Positions 44,697 to 57,242 of a stretch of DNA of 64,000 bases are shown piece by piece (within the stretch, counting starts at the first letter, position 1; each line of letters opens with the position of its first letter). The notes under the pieces were generated by a model that was not told where the DNA came from, did no database searches, and saw only the letters and a list, made by a program, of their open reading frames with translations. Source of the DNA: Eucommia ulmoides (taxonomy: Eukaryota > Streptophyta > Magnoliopsida > Garryales > Eucommiaceae). Made by a program: the position numbers and the translations under genes. The DNA is taken from NCBI GenBank assembly GCA_016647705.1, contig CM028340.1:8185001-8249000 (forward strand), written 5' to 3'.

Positions 44697-46060
44697 AAAA
44701 CTTGGTGGTAGAATTTCACGTCGCCACTTTCACCGCAAGTATGCGGGTCAAGTTTTAGTATAATGGGAAGAGTAAGAGTTGTCGTATCCACAAGAATTGG
44801 TTGAAATTATCGTCGAGTACCACAATTATCATAACTTAACTTTATTTAGGCGATAAAAAATGGTTTGTAATTAATAAATACTAATCTAATTAACTAGTTA
44901 TACTAATTAAACTATATTACTATATTGAGATATTTTAGGGGAGTAGATTATCTAGGGATTAACTTCATTTACTTAAATGTGTTTGATCTCGTTTGACTTA
45001 CATTAACGGTGGTCGACCTATCTAACAATCTATGTATCATAAACTAATTCACTCATTTTCCCAAGTGACAAGTGAATGAATATGTGATTTCGCGTTAACA
45101 CCGAAGTCCCCCTCTAGCATTTTTTTGAATACATAGTCACATGAGTCTTGCCCTAATATCATTGATTGCATACTTTCTAACTCTCTCCTGGGTTATTAGA
45201 TCGTTACGTTGTGTTTAACCCTAATCTGAATTCGAGATTACCTCTCCCAAGTGTCAAACCCCGTATTCTCAATATATCTAAACAAGCATATAAAAGAAGA
45301 ATAACGGTAAACACAATTAAATAACGATGAACAACCATTAACGAAACACCAATTTCAAATGAACTACATATTCATAAATTATATTAATCCCTAAACAATA
45401 TCCGTTTAGCTAATGGCCTTAACAGTATATACAACTACCAAAGTTAAGAAAATAAAAAAATAAACAAAGGAACTTAGCTGTATTCTGAAGATCTATCGCT
45501 AAAACCACTCCGAGAGCATTTCTCCTTCTTCGATTTGTGTTCTTCTCTTTTGGGGTTCGGATGAGCTCCCCAAAAACCTCTCAAAATACTCCCTAATATC
45601 TTCAAAAATGTGTTGGGGATGAAGGGATCGACTTAAGGGATGAACAATATCACAAAATATCAAGAAAAACCCTTTACAACTAGTGCAGGAACGCCGCGGC
45701 GGTGGAAATGCAGAGAGATAAGCAAATCTCTGCCGTTTTCACCGCCGCGGTGGTGACACACTTTCTTGTTTTGGCTGTAACATTCTCGTTTGAATTCTGA
45801 TTTAGGTGATTCAACAACCTATAGAAAGATAAGAGAAAGATCTACAACTTCCAAGTTTTGAGTTTTTCCATAATCGGATTGAATAGTAGTCAAAAATGAA
45901 CTTGAAGTTACTACACCTGTACCGATTTTGCACATTTTCACCCTTTTATTCAAAAACCTACCAAACAACACAAAAACATATTAAAACAACAAAAGAGCTT
46001 GAAAACACAAATATTTGAGTCTAAAAGTACTTTATTTGTCGATAAATAAATCACTTATCA
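44697..46060 (-). repeat. 5' LTR of the Athila-like element
   Basis: 1364 bp. It starts (minus strand) TGATAAGTGATTTATTTATC and includes a GC-rich CCGCCGCGGTGG-type palindrome region near 45690-45760. It ends before the primer site. Confidence 0.85.
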
Positions 46061-47325
46061 AACTTTGACAAAGAGGAATGACTAATCATACTCTTTACCA
46101 TATCCTTAATAGTTCGATTTCGTCGCTCTGCAACACCATTCATGCTAGGTTTGCCCAACATGGTATATTGTGGAATAATTCTGCACTCATTAAGAAAAAT
46201 TACGAATGGTCATGGACGCTATTCTTCTGATCCATCATTTCTCCCGTAGTATTTACCATCGTGGTCCGATTTGACAGTCTTAATTTTCTTTACAAGTTGA
46301 AGTTCAACTTCAACTTTGAAAGACTTAAAAACATCCAAGAATTGAGCCTTCTTATTAATCAAATATAGGAACCCATAACGAGAGTAGTCGTCTATGAACG
46401 TAATGAAATATTATTGTACATTCCATGAAGTAGTAGATGATGGACCACAACTATTAAGGTGTATTAGTTCTAAGACATTTGTAGCTTTCCCGACACCTAA
46501 TTTTCTATCATTTGTTCGTTTTCCCTTGATGCACTCAATACAGACTTGAAAGTCTGTCAAATCTAGGGATTCAAGAATTTTATCTGACACAAACCTCTGA
46601 ATTCTATGTTTAGATATATGACTTAAACGCTTGTGCCATAAGGTGGTAAAATTCTCACTTAATTTTTGCTTTGTACCACATGAACTTGTTTGCAGTATTT
46701 CGTTATAGGAACTAACATCAAGCAGATACATATTATCAATTAAAGAACTGGAACCAACAAAATTTGAATTGTGATAGAGACTAACTTTATTATTTCTGAA
46801 AAAACAAGAAAATCCTAATTTGTCCAAACTAGAAATAGAAATTAAATTTCGTTTAAAACATGGTGCAATAAATGTCTCAAACAAATCCAAATAAAATCCA
46901 GTTTTTAATTGTAATATGAAAGGCCCTATAGCTTCCATTGCAACTTTATTGTTGTCGCCCATAAAGATGAATCTTTCAGCATCACTTGACGGTCGACTCC
47001 ACAGGCAACCCTACATAGATATACTTATATGAGTAGTAGCATCAGAATATACCCACCAAGTATCCTTAGGTACAAAATTTAAATTAACTTCAGAGTAAAC
47101 CAAAGTTAGAAGCATACCCTTCTTTGCACGCTAGGCGGCGTACTTGGAACACTCCTTCATGTGTCCCATCTTCTTGCAGAAGTAGCAGGTAAATTCTTTA
47201 TCCTGCTTCTTCTGCTGAGAAAATCCTTCTATAGCAACCTCAGTTCTCTTATTTTTCTTGTTCTGAGAGGTTAAGGCCAAGTGAGCACTTTCAGTCTTAT
47301 CCCCCTATTGCCTCTCTCTAATTTG
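46061..47325 (-). pseudogene. Inverted Copia gag zinc knuckle to integrase segment
   Basis: Minus strand, in order: zinc knuckle FTCYFCKKMGHMKECSKY (about 47195-47140); protease-like TTWWV equivalent; gag-pre-integrase ending TLWHKRLSHISKHRIQRFV. The integrase start follows (CIECIKGKRTN), then further core sequence to GKPSMNGVAERRNRTIKDMV (about 46150-46091) before the Athila-like insertion. The open frame 46962-46411 is the longest piece, and stops occur at about 46410 and elsewhere. Its continuation is at 25810-25291. This is the part deleted from the direct-orientation Copia copy. Confidence 0.85.
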
Positions 47326-47329
47326 GTCA

Positions 47330-48112
47330 ACTGAATTTTTAGGACTAGTCGACCGATGGGATGCCCCAATTTCAGAAATTTTAACCCGTTATATGGCATT
47401 TGATCAACGGACCATTAAGACGGTCGACTAATAAAATCTTATATCTTGAAATAAATTAAAATGAAACAATATGTTACCAAAGTAATCTTTATTGTGTAAT
47501 TTATTTTATTTTGGGATATTAAAATGTTGATATTTATTATTTATGCAAACAATAACCGGCCCAAATAAAAATTATTGTTTGGCCAAATAATAAGTATTGG
47601 TGTCTGTTGTTTATACGAACCATAACTGGCCCAAATGAAGATTATTATTTAACTAAATAATAGACATTGATTTTATATAAGTATTGTTATTATTTATGCA
47701 ATCAATAATCGACCCAAAGGAATATTATTGTTTGGCCAAATAATAAAGGTACCTGCGAGAATAAATGTATGATGATTATTAAGTTTCCATGTGAACAGTA
47801 AGTCGGTCCAAATAAATGCTTATTGTTTGACAGAATCTATTATCAACATTTGATTATTGCATTGAGAGTGCCACTTATAGTTAATTTCTTTGTCCAAATA
47901 CTAGAAATTAATGTTGCGCTAGGTACCTTGAGATGAGTCCCCCAAATTGAATTATTTGTTTATGTCTTGTTTTATTTTTATGACATGCTTGTGAGTATAC
48001 TTATTTATTTTGTTCTCTATACAGTTTCCGTTGCTACTACCACTAATGTTTCTGCCCAAGTCAACAATATCCCAATGCTAAGGGGGATAAACTCCAAACT
48101 CTAGAAAGAAAC
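47330..48112 (+). other. Copia leader (second copy of junction) with diverged tandem repeats
   Basis: Starts with the same GTCGACCGATGGGATGCCCC region that ends the leader near 24590. From 47545 to 47850 it contains three to four diverged units of 75-100 bp with AATAACCGGCCCAAAT, ATTATTGTTTGGCCAAATAA and ATTGNTNTNTNTTATGC-like segments. Non-coding. Confidence 0.7.
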
Positions 48113-49083
48113 TATGGAGATTGCCTCGGTTGTATGGATTTGGATCAAGCACTTTGGGAGGATCAAACCACTGCTACTCCGAAAAATCTCAAATGAGGTT
48201 AAAATTAAAAAGCGAAATCGGTCTAATTGGATGTGTTTGATGATCATGAAGTGCTCCATTTCAGAAGTGTTTTGGGACTCTATTACTGAGACCAAGAGCG
48301 CCAAGAAGTTCTTGAAAGAAATTGAGCAGTATTTAGCCAAGAACAAAACGTCAAAGATGAGTAGCCTTTTGTAAACTCGTCGCGATGAAGTATACAGGTA
48401 AAGGGAACATAAAGGAGTACATCATGAAAATGTCTCATCTAGCGTCGAAACTAAAGACACTAAAGTTAGAGCTGTCTGATGACTTGCTTGTGCACTTGGT
48501 TTTGATCTCTCTTCCAGCATACTTTAGGTTATTTAAAGTGAGTTATAACCCTCAGAGTGACAACTGGTCCCTCAATGAGCTTATATCTCACTGCGTGCAA
48601 GAAGAAGAGAGGCAACAGCGAGATAAGACTAAAAGTGTTCGCGTGGCCTCAACTTCTTACAACAAGAAAACGAAGAGAGTTGAGATTGTTGCGGAAGGAT
48701 CTTCTCAGCAGAAAAAACAAAAGAAGTACGATGAGGAATTTACGTGTTACTTCTACAAGAAGAAGGGACACATAAAGAAAGAGTGCTCCAAGTATGCCGC
48801 CTGGCATGCAAAGAAAGGTATGCTTCTAACTTTGGTTTGTTCTGAAGTTAATTTAGCTTCTGTACCTAAGAATACTTGGTGGGTAGATAACAATGTTCAA
48901 GTTCCTATTCCTGACATTGTTCTAGATCAAGACAACAATGCGATTCTTCCTCAAATACAACCTATAGAACAAACTCAACAACCTCAAAAAGTGTCATTAA
49001 GCAGATCACTAGGGAGAAGAGAAGTGCGATTTCAGATGAGTATATCGTCTTTTTCCAAGTATATGAGGGTGGATTTAGTTTAA
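48113..49083 (+). pseudogene. Copia gag of the outer element, fused by deletion to the integrase-RT linker
   Basis: The start region (48113-48380) is frameshifted. The main frame 48385-49083 encodes the UBN2-type gag (YTGKGNIKEYIMKMSHLASK ... LISLPAYFRLFKVSYN) and a degenerate zinc knuckle in which FTCYFYKKKGHIKKECSKY has lost one Cys. It then runs through NTWWVDNN straight into VQVPIPDIVLDQDNN, the linker before reverse transcriptase. The missing DNA would have encoded gag-pre-integrase and integrase. Confidence 0.85.
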
Positions 49084-50170
49084 CAGAGGATGACCCGATC
49101 AACTTTTGTCAAGCCATGCGCAGTTCTAACTCTCAGAAGTGGATTGATGCCATGAAGGATAAGTTGACGTCCATAAAAGACAATGACATTTGGGATCTCG
49201 TCGAGTTGCATGAAAGTGCGAAGCCCATTACTTGTAACTGAATATTTAAAACCAAGAGGGATTTGAAGGGTAATGTCGAGAGATATAAGGCTCGTCTAGT
49301 CATCAAAGGCTTTACTCAGAAGAAAGCCATATACTACAAAAAGACTTTCTCTCCAATATCTTTAAAAGACTCTTTTAGAACTATAATGGCAATGGCGGCT
49401 TATTTTGATCTGGAGCTACATCAGATGGATGTCCAGAGTATGTTTCTCAATAGAGACATTAACGAGACGATTTGTATGGTACAACCATAAAACTTTGTAT
49501 TGGGAGATCCAAAGTTTATGGTCTGCAAATTGAAGAAATCCATCTGTGGTCTCAAATAGGCTTCCCGTCAATGGTATCAGAAGTTCCATCAAGTCATCGC
49601 CTCGTATGATTTTGACGCGAATATCATTGATGATTGTGTATATCACAAGTTCAGTAGGAATAAATATATCTTCTTAGTATTATATGTAGATGATACTAAG
49701 AAGTGATATAGGCTTATTGCACGAAACCAAGAAATGTTTGACGAAGAAATTTGAGATGAAAGACCTTGGTAACACATATTTTGTATTAGGTATTCAGATA
49801 CTAAGAGATCGTTCTTGAGGTATCCTTAGATTATCACAAAAGAGTTATATCGATAAGGTTCTAAGTAGATTCGGCATGAAATATAGTAAACCAAGAGACA
49901 TGCCCATAGCTAAATGAGACAAAATTAGTCTCAAATAGTGCCCCAATAATGATCTTGAAAAAAAAAAGATGCAGAAGATTCCTTATGCATTGGCAGTGAG
50001 GAGTCTAATGTACACTCAAGTTTGTACTCGTTCGAATATAGCATTTATAGTGGGAGTTTTGGGCAGATACTTGAGTGATCCAAGTATGCAACATTGGAAG
50101 GCATCTAAATGCGTGATGCGTTATTTGAGGAGAACAAAAGACTACATGCTCACTTATCGAAGATCAAACA
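49084..50170 (+). pseudogene. Copia reverse transcriptase of the outer element
   Basis: Encodes the Copia RVT_2 domain in several frames: DDPINFCQAMRSSNSQKWID (49091 on); VERYKARLVIKGFTQKKAIY; HQMDVQSMFLNRDINETI; LKKSICGLK; the VLYVDDT catalytic motif near 49676; KMKDLGNTYFVLGIQI; and PYALAVRSLMYTQVCTRSNI. Stops interrupt at about 49240, 49488, 49557 and after 49700. The RNase H part resumes past the solo LTR at 52368. Confidence 0.88.
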
Positions 50171-52362
50171 TGTTGATCCTAAAATTTTGATGAACAATTA
50201 AGTGTTGATATTTTGGTGGAACTAATGGTTTGTTAAGTGTTTCAGTTAATTAAGTTCCAGTAATGAAGATACGATGACAAATTATGAATGGATGTTAAAT
50301 GATTATGTCAAAGATGATGAAGAATTAAGAATTTGAAGAAATTAGGGAAAACAACTCAGATGAATTTCAACTCTTAATATCTCAATTAGGAACACACATG
50401 GCACAAAAAGTTTTTATTGTTTATGTGTGTTTTGATGAAATGAAATTATTTGCTCCTATGTGTATTTAGAAAAAAATATTTATAATTAACTAAAATGGAA
50501 TTTAAGAAGTTAGTGGAGCTTATTTAGAAAACAACATGGTTAAAAGGACCATAAACTAAATAAGAATGAGTCAAAAACAAGTTTAAAAAAACGATCCAGC
50601 ATGCATAAGTCAACTGGTAAGTCAACCGGACAAAACAATATGAACTCTCTGTATTTAGCAGTCGACAGGTAGGTCGACCAGTGAAGAGAATATGAACTCT
50701 CTATATCTCTAAGTCGATAGGTATGTTGACCGGTAAAGGTAAATCAAACTCTCTGAATCTCCAAGTTAACAGATAGGTCAACCGATAAACGCAGCAGCTT
50801 TGACTTGGCTACATCCTGACTCTAGCAGTCGACTAACCGGTCGACTAAGGGCGTTGTTTCAGGAGAATGAGGATTCCGAATTCATATCTAAAAATACCTA
50901 TTTTTTGTTGGGATTTGTGAGAGATTTAAGGGATTTTATGATATTTAAGATATGCTTCACCTATTATTTAAATCCTATTAAGTTGGTTCATTAAATTTTA
51001 ATGTTTCTCAATTTAATACATAAAATTGTTTCTATTCTATTTAATTGAGATTGAGAAAAATTTGGGGGATTTAATTGAAAATTTTAAAAGCCATTTATTG
51101 AGTGAATTGAGCCAAAATGAAGTCATAATAATATACAGGGTCTAAGAGAGTATTTAAATGTCATGACACATGGGAACTAACCGTTAGAGAACTTATTTAT
51201 TTTTCATATACATAGACCTGGATTTTTCATATATCATTAAGCAGTGAAACATAGAATCAAGATAAGTGAGCTTAAAGAGTTGAGATCATATTGTGCTGTT
51301 ATAAGAGTTATCTTTTTGAGATTTTGTGAAAGTTATTCTAAGAGACGATATTGAGAATCAATTGCTATTAATCTTTGTTGCTGCAGGATCTGAAATAGCA
51401 TCACTCTATTTATTCTTTATGTGAATTCCGGGTGAGATCTTTCCAATTGCTTTCTATTGTGCATTACTTATTTAATTTTGGAAATTGATCTTTAAAAATT
51501 ATTTCTGATTTTTATTAAAGAAAATATTTCATAAACAATTTCTTGAATCTGATTACGTGTTCAATTATTTGCTACCCATCTTTTTTTTAAAATCAAATTT
51601 TCAATCTCACATTTTTCTATTACTAGATTTGGGATATTAATCAAGTTTCAATTTATTTGGGGTAGTAGAAACTCCGAGTGAGATAATCTGCTTGTCAATT
51701 TGTATTGGTAAGTAGTGTGACGGATTAAATACTATTGGGGGTATTTAATCAAAGGGTAACTGGGTTTCAGTATCTTCCTGTAAAGAGATTGAGGTAGTAA
51801 TTCTTCTTGGATAGAATTGATTTTGAGTTAATTTTGTAACAGTTCAATCCTTACCACGTAAAATGATATTTGGAGTGTTAGTGAGGTTTTGATTCTTGAG
51901 CCTAAGGTATAAAAAGAATTAGGTTGTGATTCTCCCTATAATATAATTAGGTTATTCTTGAGCCTGTAAAAAGTAGAGGTTATTCCTGAGCCTGGGAAAA
52001 GAAAATTTCGTAAAGGTTGATTCTGAGCCTATAAAAGAATCTTTGTGAGAGTTTGGTTCCTACCTTTAAAGGGATCTTGTGATTAGTGGGTGCAAATCTC
52101 CATGGGGCTCGGAGGACGAGATTAGCCAAAAGGAGTTTAGTGAATCAGGATATATCGGTGTGTGCTGCAATCTTTAATTTGTTTATCTTGTGATTGTTTG
52201 GGTGTGCACCTAGAGCTTATTACGCTTATCTGCTGCTATAAAGATAATAATTCATTTTAGGATAAAATTAATTGTTTGATTTTTGAAGTGTTATTATCTC
52301 TCTGATAATTTTTTAATTACCCAATTTACCCCCTCCCTCTTGGGTATTCCACTGGGTCAACA
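50171..52362 (+). mobile_element. Solo LTR (2.19 kb) inserted in the Copia pol
   Basis: It starts TGTTGATCCTAAAATTTTGA and ends GGGTCAACA. The terminal hexamers TGTTGA/TCAACA are perfect inverted repeats. Flanking pentamers AAACA (50166-50170) and AGACA (52363-52367) match at four of five positions. Removing the LTR and one duplication leaves the Copia pol frame uninterrupted across the site. Its whole length is homologous to the reverse complement of 5409-7507. It includes a GTCGAC-type minisatellite at about 50605-50855. Confidence 0.88.
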
Positions 52363-52367
52363 AGACA

Positions 52368-52845
52368 GTTTAGAGATCATCGAGTACTCCGACTCTGATT
52401 TTGCGGGATGTCAGGATAGCAGGCGCTCCACATCAGGCTACATCATTATGTTGATTGGAAGAGCTATCTAATGGACGTCTACTAAGCAGACTCTCATAAC
52501 TTCTTCAACCATGGTTAAGGAGTTCATTGCTTGCTATGAGGCGTCCAACCACAAAATATGGTTCTAGAATTTTGTCATTAGGCTGCGTATGGTAGATGGC
52601 ATTGAAAGGCCATTGAAGATTTATTGTGACAATAACTCAGTAGTGCTTTACTCCAACAACAACAGGAGCTCGACTTCAAGTTTCTAGTTGTTAAGGAGAG
52701 AGTTCAGGATAAGCAGATTTTCATAGTACATATAGGAACAGATTCTATGCTAGCGGACTCATTGACCAAAGGCTTAACCCCTAAGGTCTTTCATGAGCAC
52801 ACCGCTCATATGGTTGTTATTTGTGGTAATGCCTTAATTTAGTGG
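52368..52845 (+). pseudogene. Copia RNase H of the outer element
   Basis: Continues pol: LEIIEYSDSDFAGCQDSRRS with the catalytic Asp residues, TSGYIIMLIGRAI (stop at 52469-52471 where Trp-like codons are usual), then ACYEASN, YCDNNSVVLYSNNN, and MLADSLTKGLTPKVFHEHTA at the C-terminus. Two or more stops are present. Confidence 0.88.
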
Positions 52846-53269
52846 GAGTCACTTTTATATTCTATATGTTTTACTTTAGATATTGGATTGTTTAAGTTTT
52901 CTGCAGAATAAAGTTGATGGTTTATGATTTATGTATGCAATGTTCGCATTACATTAAGGACGTTAGATTGATCTCACCAAAGATTAAAGAATGACCAATT
53001 GGAAATATGCATGTCTGAGATCACATTGCATGTAATTTCCATACTACTCAGTTACATTCGATCTATGTCATTGAGAGTATTAGTATGATGATCATTGTGG
53101 TTTAGTCACGACTATATTGTGATAAGAGCTACGATAATTCCATTACCAGTATATGAGATGGACCAAATTATTTAAGGAGAAGTCTAAGGATAAATAGTAT
53201 AAGGATGTGTGCTTAAGGAATTTTGTGATATAATTATTTCAGGAATAATATGTAGTCCAAGTAGGAGAT

Positions 53270-53789
53270 TGTTGAGAAATCTCGTTTCTTAATATATATT
53301 GGGCAACATATTATTAACTCAATTATATTAACTATTTAAATTTAATGGGCTAAAAATTAAGTGATCTAATTAATTTAGGTAAGCCCGTAGACTGCTCAAA
53401 ATAATATGGTCTGAATATGTAGATACCCAATTTTTTATTGGGGTGATCAAGAGATTATGGGAACCCTAATTACACGATACATAAAGAAAATAATGGGTTA
53501 TGGTCCCTAATACACCAAATCGCAAACGGTTTCCCTTCTCCCCATCTAGAAGATAAAAGACATTCCCAAGAGTAACTAAGAAGATTTAGTTGAGGAACAC
53601 CACAAACCACCCCATTCGTTCTCCCGATTCATGCCCCCTTCATGTACAATCATCACAGGATTTCCGTATCGATAGTCGATCATTTATAATGGATCCAAGT
53701 ACACGATTTATATGTTTATGAACTTTTGGTGATTCGACATGTTACTATAGGGTTTGTAGATTCAGATTTATAAGGATTAAATCCCAACA
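53270..53789 (+). repeat. 3' LTR of the outer Copia element
   Basis: 520 bp from TGTTGAGAAATC to ATCCCAACA, preceded by the polypurine tract CCAAGTAGGAGAT (53258-53269) and followed by the TACAA duplication. Confidence 0.88.
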
Positions 53790-53794
53790 TACAA
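53790..53794. repeat. Right target duplication of the outer Copia element
   Basis: TACAA, identical to 23348-23352. Confidence 0.75.
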
Positions 53795-54471
53795 TGATAT
53801 AGATCATTCATAAAGATAGCCATAGGATCAAAAGACAAATCAACTTATATTCTATACAAGTAGATCAAAATGAATCAATTTATAATACACATTAGGGTTG
53901 TGGCTAAGATTCGCAGCCACCACCTATACCATTCTCTATCAGTTGCTTTCATCTACCTCTCAGCTTCTACTCTCTCTTTCTCTCTCTTTCCCCTTCCATA
54001 ATTTTCCTCCCTCTTGCAGATTACCACCACCACCATCCATCCATCAATTCATCTATCATCCCTGATTTAGGCCCCTTGCTATCATCCTCGCACACTCACA
54101 GTCAATGTCATAATTAATCCTTGCAGTCATCCTCATATACCCACAACGTTACCGTCGCAGACCATCCCTCATCTCTTTCTTCTCCATCTCCATCACGTAG
54201 TCTAAGCATCACCATTGTCTCGCCATCACTTCTTTCATAGCTCACCCCAATACAACTACATACCCAACATCATTAACCTCCACAACTTAAGTACGCCCCT
54301 CTTTTTTCACACAGAATAATGAAATCTACTGTGCCCAGATATAATTTTGCACAAAGAGAAAGAAATAAATCAATTTTGTCCACATCTAAAAACGAAGAAA
54401 GAAATCGATTTTTCCCAGATCTAATTTTGTACAAAAAGAAAAAAATAATATCCCGGATCAATTTTTGCAAT
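53795..54471. other. Non-coding interval, pyrimidine-rich
   Basis: A CT-rich, CCACCACCA-containing stretch at 53930-54250 resembles a leader sequence but opens no recognisable protein. No gene seen. Confidence 0.55.
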
Positions 54472-55533
54472 GATTATATTGGCCCAAAGGTGTATTCAAG
54501 AGGGGTGAATTAAGTATTTTTAAAATTTATAGTGAAATAATTAATTCCTAGTCAATTTTCTCCCTTAAACTCTAACCCCTTCCACCCCATGATTTTCATC
54601 CATTTTGACTATGAATCCAACCATTTTTAAGTCCAGATTCAAGTCTCAAATCAATTCAAAAGCTAGGCCAAAAATATAGGTCAAGAAATTTTGCCGAACA
54701 AATCACGAAATCGGAAAACTTAGGGACCGAAATGAATTTTTGATAAAACCCTTGATTTCAAAATAATTTCTCATAAAACTCTCTATCAAAATATTTCAAA
54801 TAAAATGTAATCATTTCTGACTATTTAAAAAATGATTTAGAAATGTTTAACCTTAAAATTGAGACAAAATCTCTCTAGAAAACGTTCATGAAATTTGAAA
54901 AAATTAACATAGCTTAGTTAACTGTCCAATAACTTCAGTCGACTGTTTTAAGAAATCCTATAAAGGTTGTGGGAACCTGATTCAACTAGTCGACCAATTT
55001 ACATAGGTCAGTCAATTGTTTTGCCTCAAATGCTAAAACTTCTGGGAACCTGAAACATTCAATTGTCCATTTCAGTCATTTAGTCGATTATTCAGCTCTT
55101 TTCTGATTTTTTATGGACCCTGAATTAATCAGTCAACTGTTTCATCTTGATTTTCATATTTCCAAAATTCGCTTATATTCAATTGACTGATTTTTCATGC
55201 AAGTTGACTGATTTTAACTATATTAACTCCGATCACATGCAAGGTAGGTTTAAGGGTTTTTTTTTTTTTCTTCATGAAATCAAGCACTTCGCACATTCAG
55301 TTATACACATGTAATGCATTTAATCTCATATAGACACGCAGTAAGTAATCTTAGTCAGTTTGACATGAATTTAACAATTTTATGTTTTTCTTGTATTTTT
55401 GTTGTTTTTCTGTATTATGTAGTATGATCCAAAGTAGAAATTTATTCCCTTTAAACCTCAATTTAAAATTTATCTGAACTTGTACTTTTAATTCGACACT
55501 GATTGAGCGGGACAAAATGCGGTGTCTACACAA
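54472..55533 (-). mobile_element. Degenerate LTR-like fragment with GTCGAC/GTCAAC motifs
   Basis: The left edge (TTGGCCCAAAGG ... AAGAGGGGTGAATTAAG) resembles the end of the solo LTR family at 5409. The interior (54905-55215) has AGTCGACT/GTCAACTG motifs like those LTRs. The right edge, read on the minus strand, begins TGTAGACACCGCATTTTGTC, close to the Tat LTR start TGTAGACACGGCATTTTTGA. It may be a diverged Tat-lineage LTR or a composite. No duplication was found. Confidence 0.45.
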
Positions 55534-57233
55534 CTCATGGTGTGATAGATGTTTTGTGTATGATCCTCACATGTTCTTAACATATTCTCGGATATTTTTG
55601 GTCCTCATATGTTCTTAACATGTTCTCGGACGTTCTTGATGTTCTTTACATGATCTTGGATAGTTTTGATATGGTTTGATGAATATGACATGGTTTAAAT
55701 GTTTTTTACTTGATTATGTGTTATATATGTTATGTACATGAAATTTAAGTATGAAAACTGCATAATCATGCTATGTACAAACAAAATACACATATTTAAG
55801 ACATGATTGAAAGATTGTTAAGAAACATACCTAGTTTAGGGACATGAATTTAAACAGTATTAAGTGTTGTTTACTTTAATTAAAAAAAGAAAAATTATGT
55901 CTTTCAAAAGGTTTTTCATCATGTTTCTGAATTGCATCATCTTAATTATTCATATTCTTGTTTAATGCTTCACATTATGACAAATCACAATCTTGGTCCA
56001 ATATAATTCTGATTAATATCTTTAAATACTGTAATCACATCTCAAACACAATATTAGTGCAAACAAACATTCAAGTTAATTGAATCATCAAAACCATCCA
56101 ATTAGGACTTGAATTTTTAAGGTTAAAAAATTAATTTTTACAAATATCTTAATTTATCTCTCTCTACCACCACAGGCCCATGGTCACTTTCACAACCCAT
56201 TTATCTTTAAAACTACCACCGTTGTATAGGTTTTCTTAAATTTTTCCTCAGTCCCTCTATCATATTATCTTTACTCATCACAACTCATCCCTGACCTTAG
56301 CCCTCCTCTCTCGTATTTTTTTTTTTTCAATTTTCATTCCCCATTTAATTCCATCCATATTTTTTTCTCATTCGAATTTATGGTTCTTTATAACTTCATT
56401 GTTTGTGGAGTAATTTCCAATTTAATTTTTTAATTTTTTAAAATAATTCATAAATTTTTCGATTTGTGAAGAAAAATCTCAGATCTAATTTCATAAAACC
56501 ACTTATTAGTTTTTAAATTTAAATTTGATTTTTTATAAAGGTTTTCAATCATTTTTTATTTAATATGTTTTTTATTTAATTTATTTTTAGATTATTTATT
56601 TAAAGGTATTGAATATATTTTTACGAACAAAAGAACTCTTTCCTTGACTGTTAACCCATGATTAATTGGTATTATTTTAATAATTTAAATATATATGTTA
56701 TTATTGATTGTGTTGTATTTGTAATATATGTTATTAGTTGGTGACTTGGTGGTAGTTTTTAATTGGAAGCTATTGTTGATGTTTAAATAGAAATATGTGT
56801 AAAATGTACACAACTCAACTGTCTAGAGACGTAAGGCACCAAACATATTCTTAAATCTGGAGTATTTGTTTTCAATTTCATGTTTTATAAATCAATAATA
56901 TTTTTATAAACTAAAGAACGAAAATTATTATCATTCATTTTAGATCAAATATATTACTTTATTGATTTTATGACTATGGCTAAAATGAGAAACACTACCT
57001 TTAGGCACGAGTAAATATTAATTTGTTAATAAAGCTGGACAAAAAGACATTTTAATGGTTCAAATTTAACTTTAAAAGATAAATTGTTAAAATTGAACTT
57101 GTGCAACTTCTCAACCCATTAACCTTAAACTTTTCTACACAACTCAACTTACTAATTGGCGTAGATGAAGAGATGAAATATTTAGGGCAAAAAATTATCG
57201 CATAAAATTTTACACTTCTACTTTCAAAATAGA
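55534..57233. other. Non-coding AT-rich interval
   Basis: Short repeats of CATGTTCTTAACATNTTCTCGGA at 55568-55635 are the only structure noted. No gene on either strand. Confidence 0.6.
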
Positions 57234-57242
57234 TGAATTTAA
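57234..57242. repeat. Left 9-bp target duplication of the second MULE
   Basis: TGAATTTAA, exactly repeated at 59247-59255. Confidence 0.9.

Larger units (their letters stand above)
27192..46060 (-). mobile_element. Non-autonomous Athila-like Ty3/Gypsy element, interrupted by the Tat/Ogre-like element
   Basis: Two similar direct LTRs on the minus strand frame 2.7 kb of internal DNA. The 5' LTR is 46060-44697 (about 1.36 kb, starting TGATAAGTGATTTATT). The 3' LTR is 42017-40817 joined to 27411-27192. Next to the 5' LTR is the primer site TGGCGTCATTGTCGGGGA on the minus strand (44696-44679). The 3' LTR is preceded by GAGTTTGGGAGTAT, a plausible polypurine tract. The interior encodes only gag-like frames and no pol, so any movement would need a relative's proteins. 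The 13.4-kb Tat element lies in its 3' LTR. Confidence 0.8.
23353..53789 (+). mobile_element. Outer Ty1/Copia LTR retrotransposon, hugely expanded by nested insertions
   Basis: It begins TGTTGGGAAATTTGG and ends ATCCCAACA, and is flanked by TACAA on both sides. The first 155 bases match the start of the 3' LTR (53270-53420). On the plus strand the order is leader (24086-24612), leader again (47330-48110), gag (48113-48890), reverse transcriptase (49084-50170), RNase H (52368-52840) and 3' LTR. Most of gag-pre-integrase and integrase is deleted near 48890 in this copy. Between 24613 and 47329 lie inverted Copia pieces and the nested Athila-like and Tat-like elements. All genes of this element carry stops or frameshifts. 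Confidence 0.75.

Noticed and set aside
25806..46065. Target duplication for the whole Athila-like complex (TCTAA versus AACTT)
   Set aside because: The flanking pentamers do not match, so no clean single insertion can be claimed.
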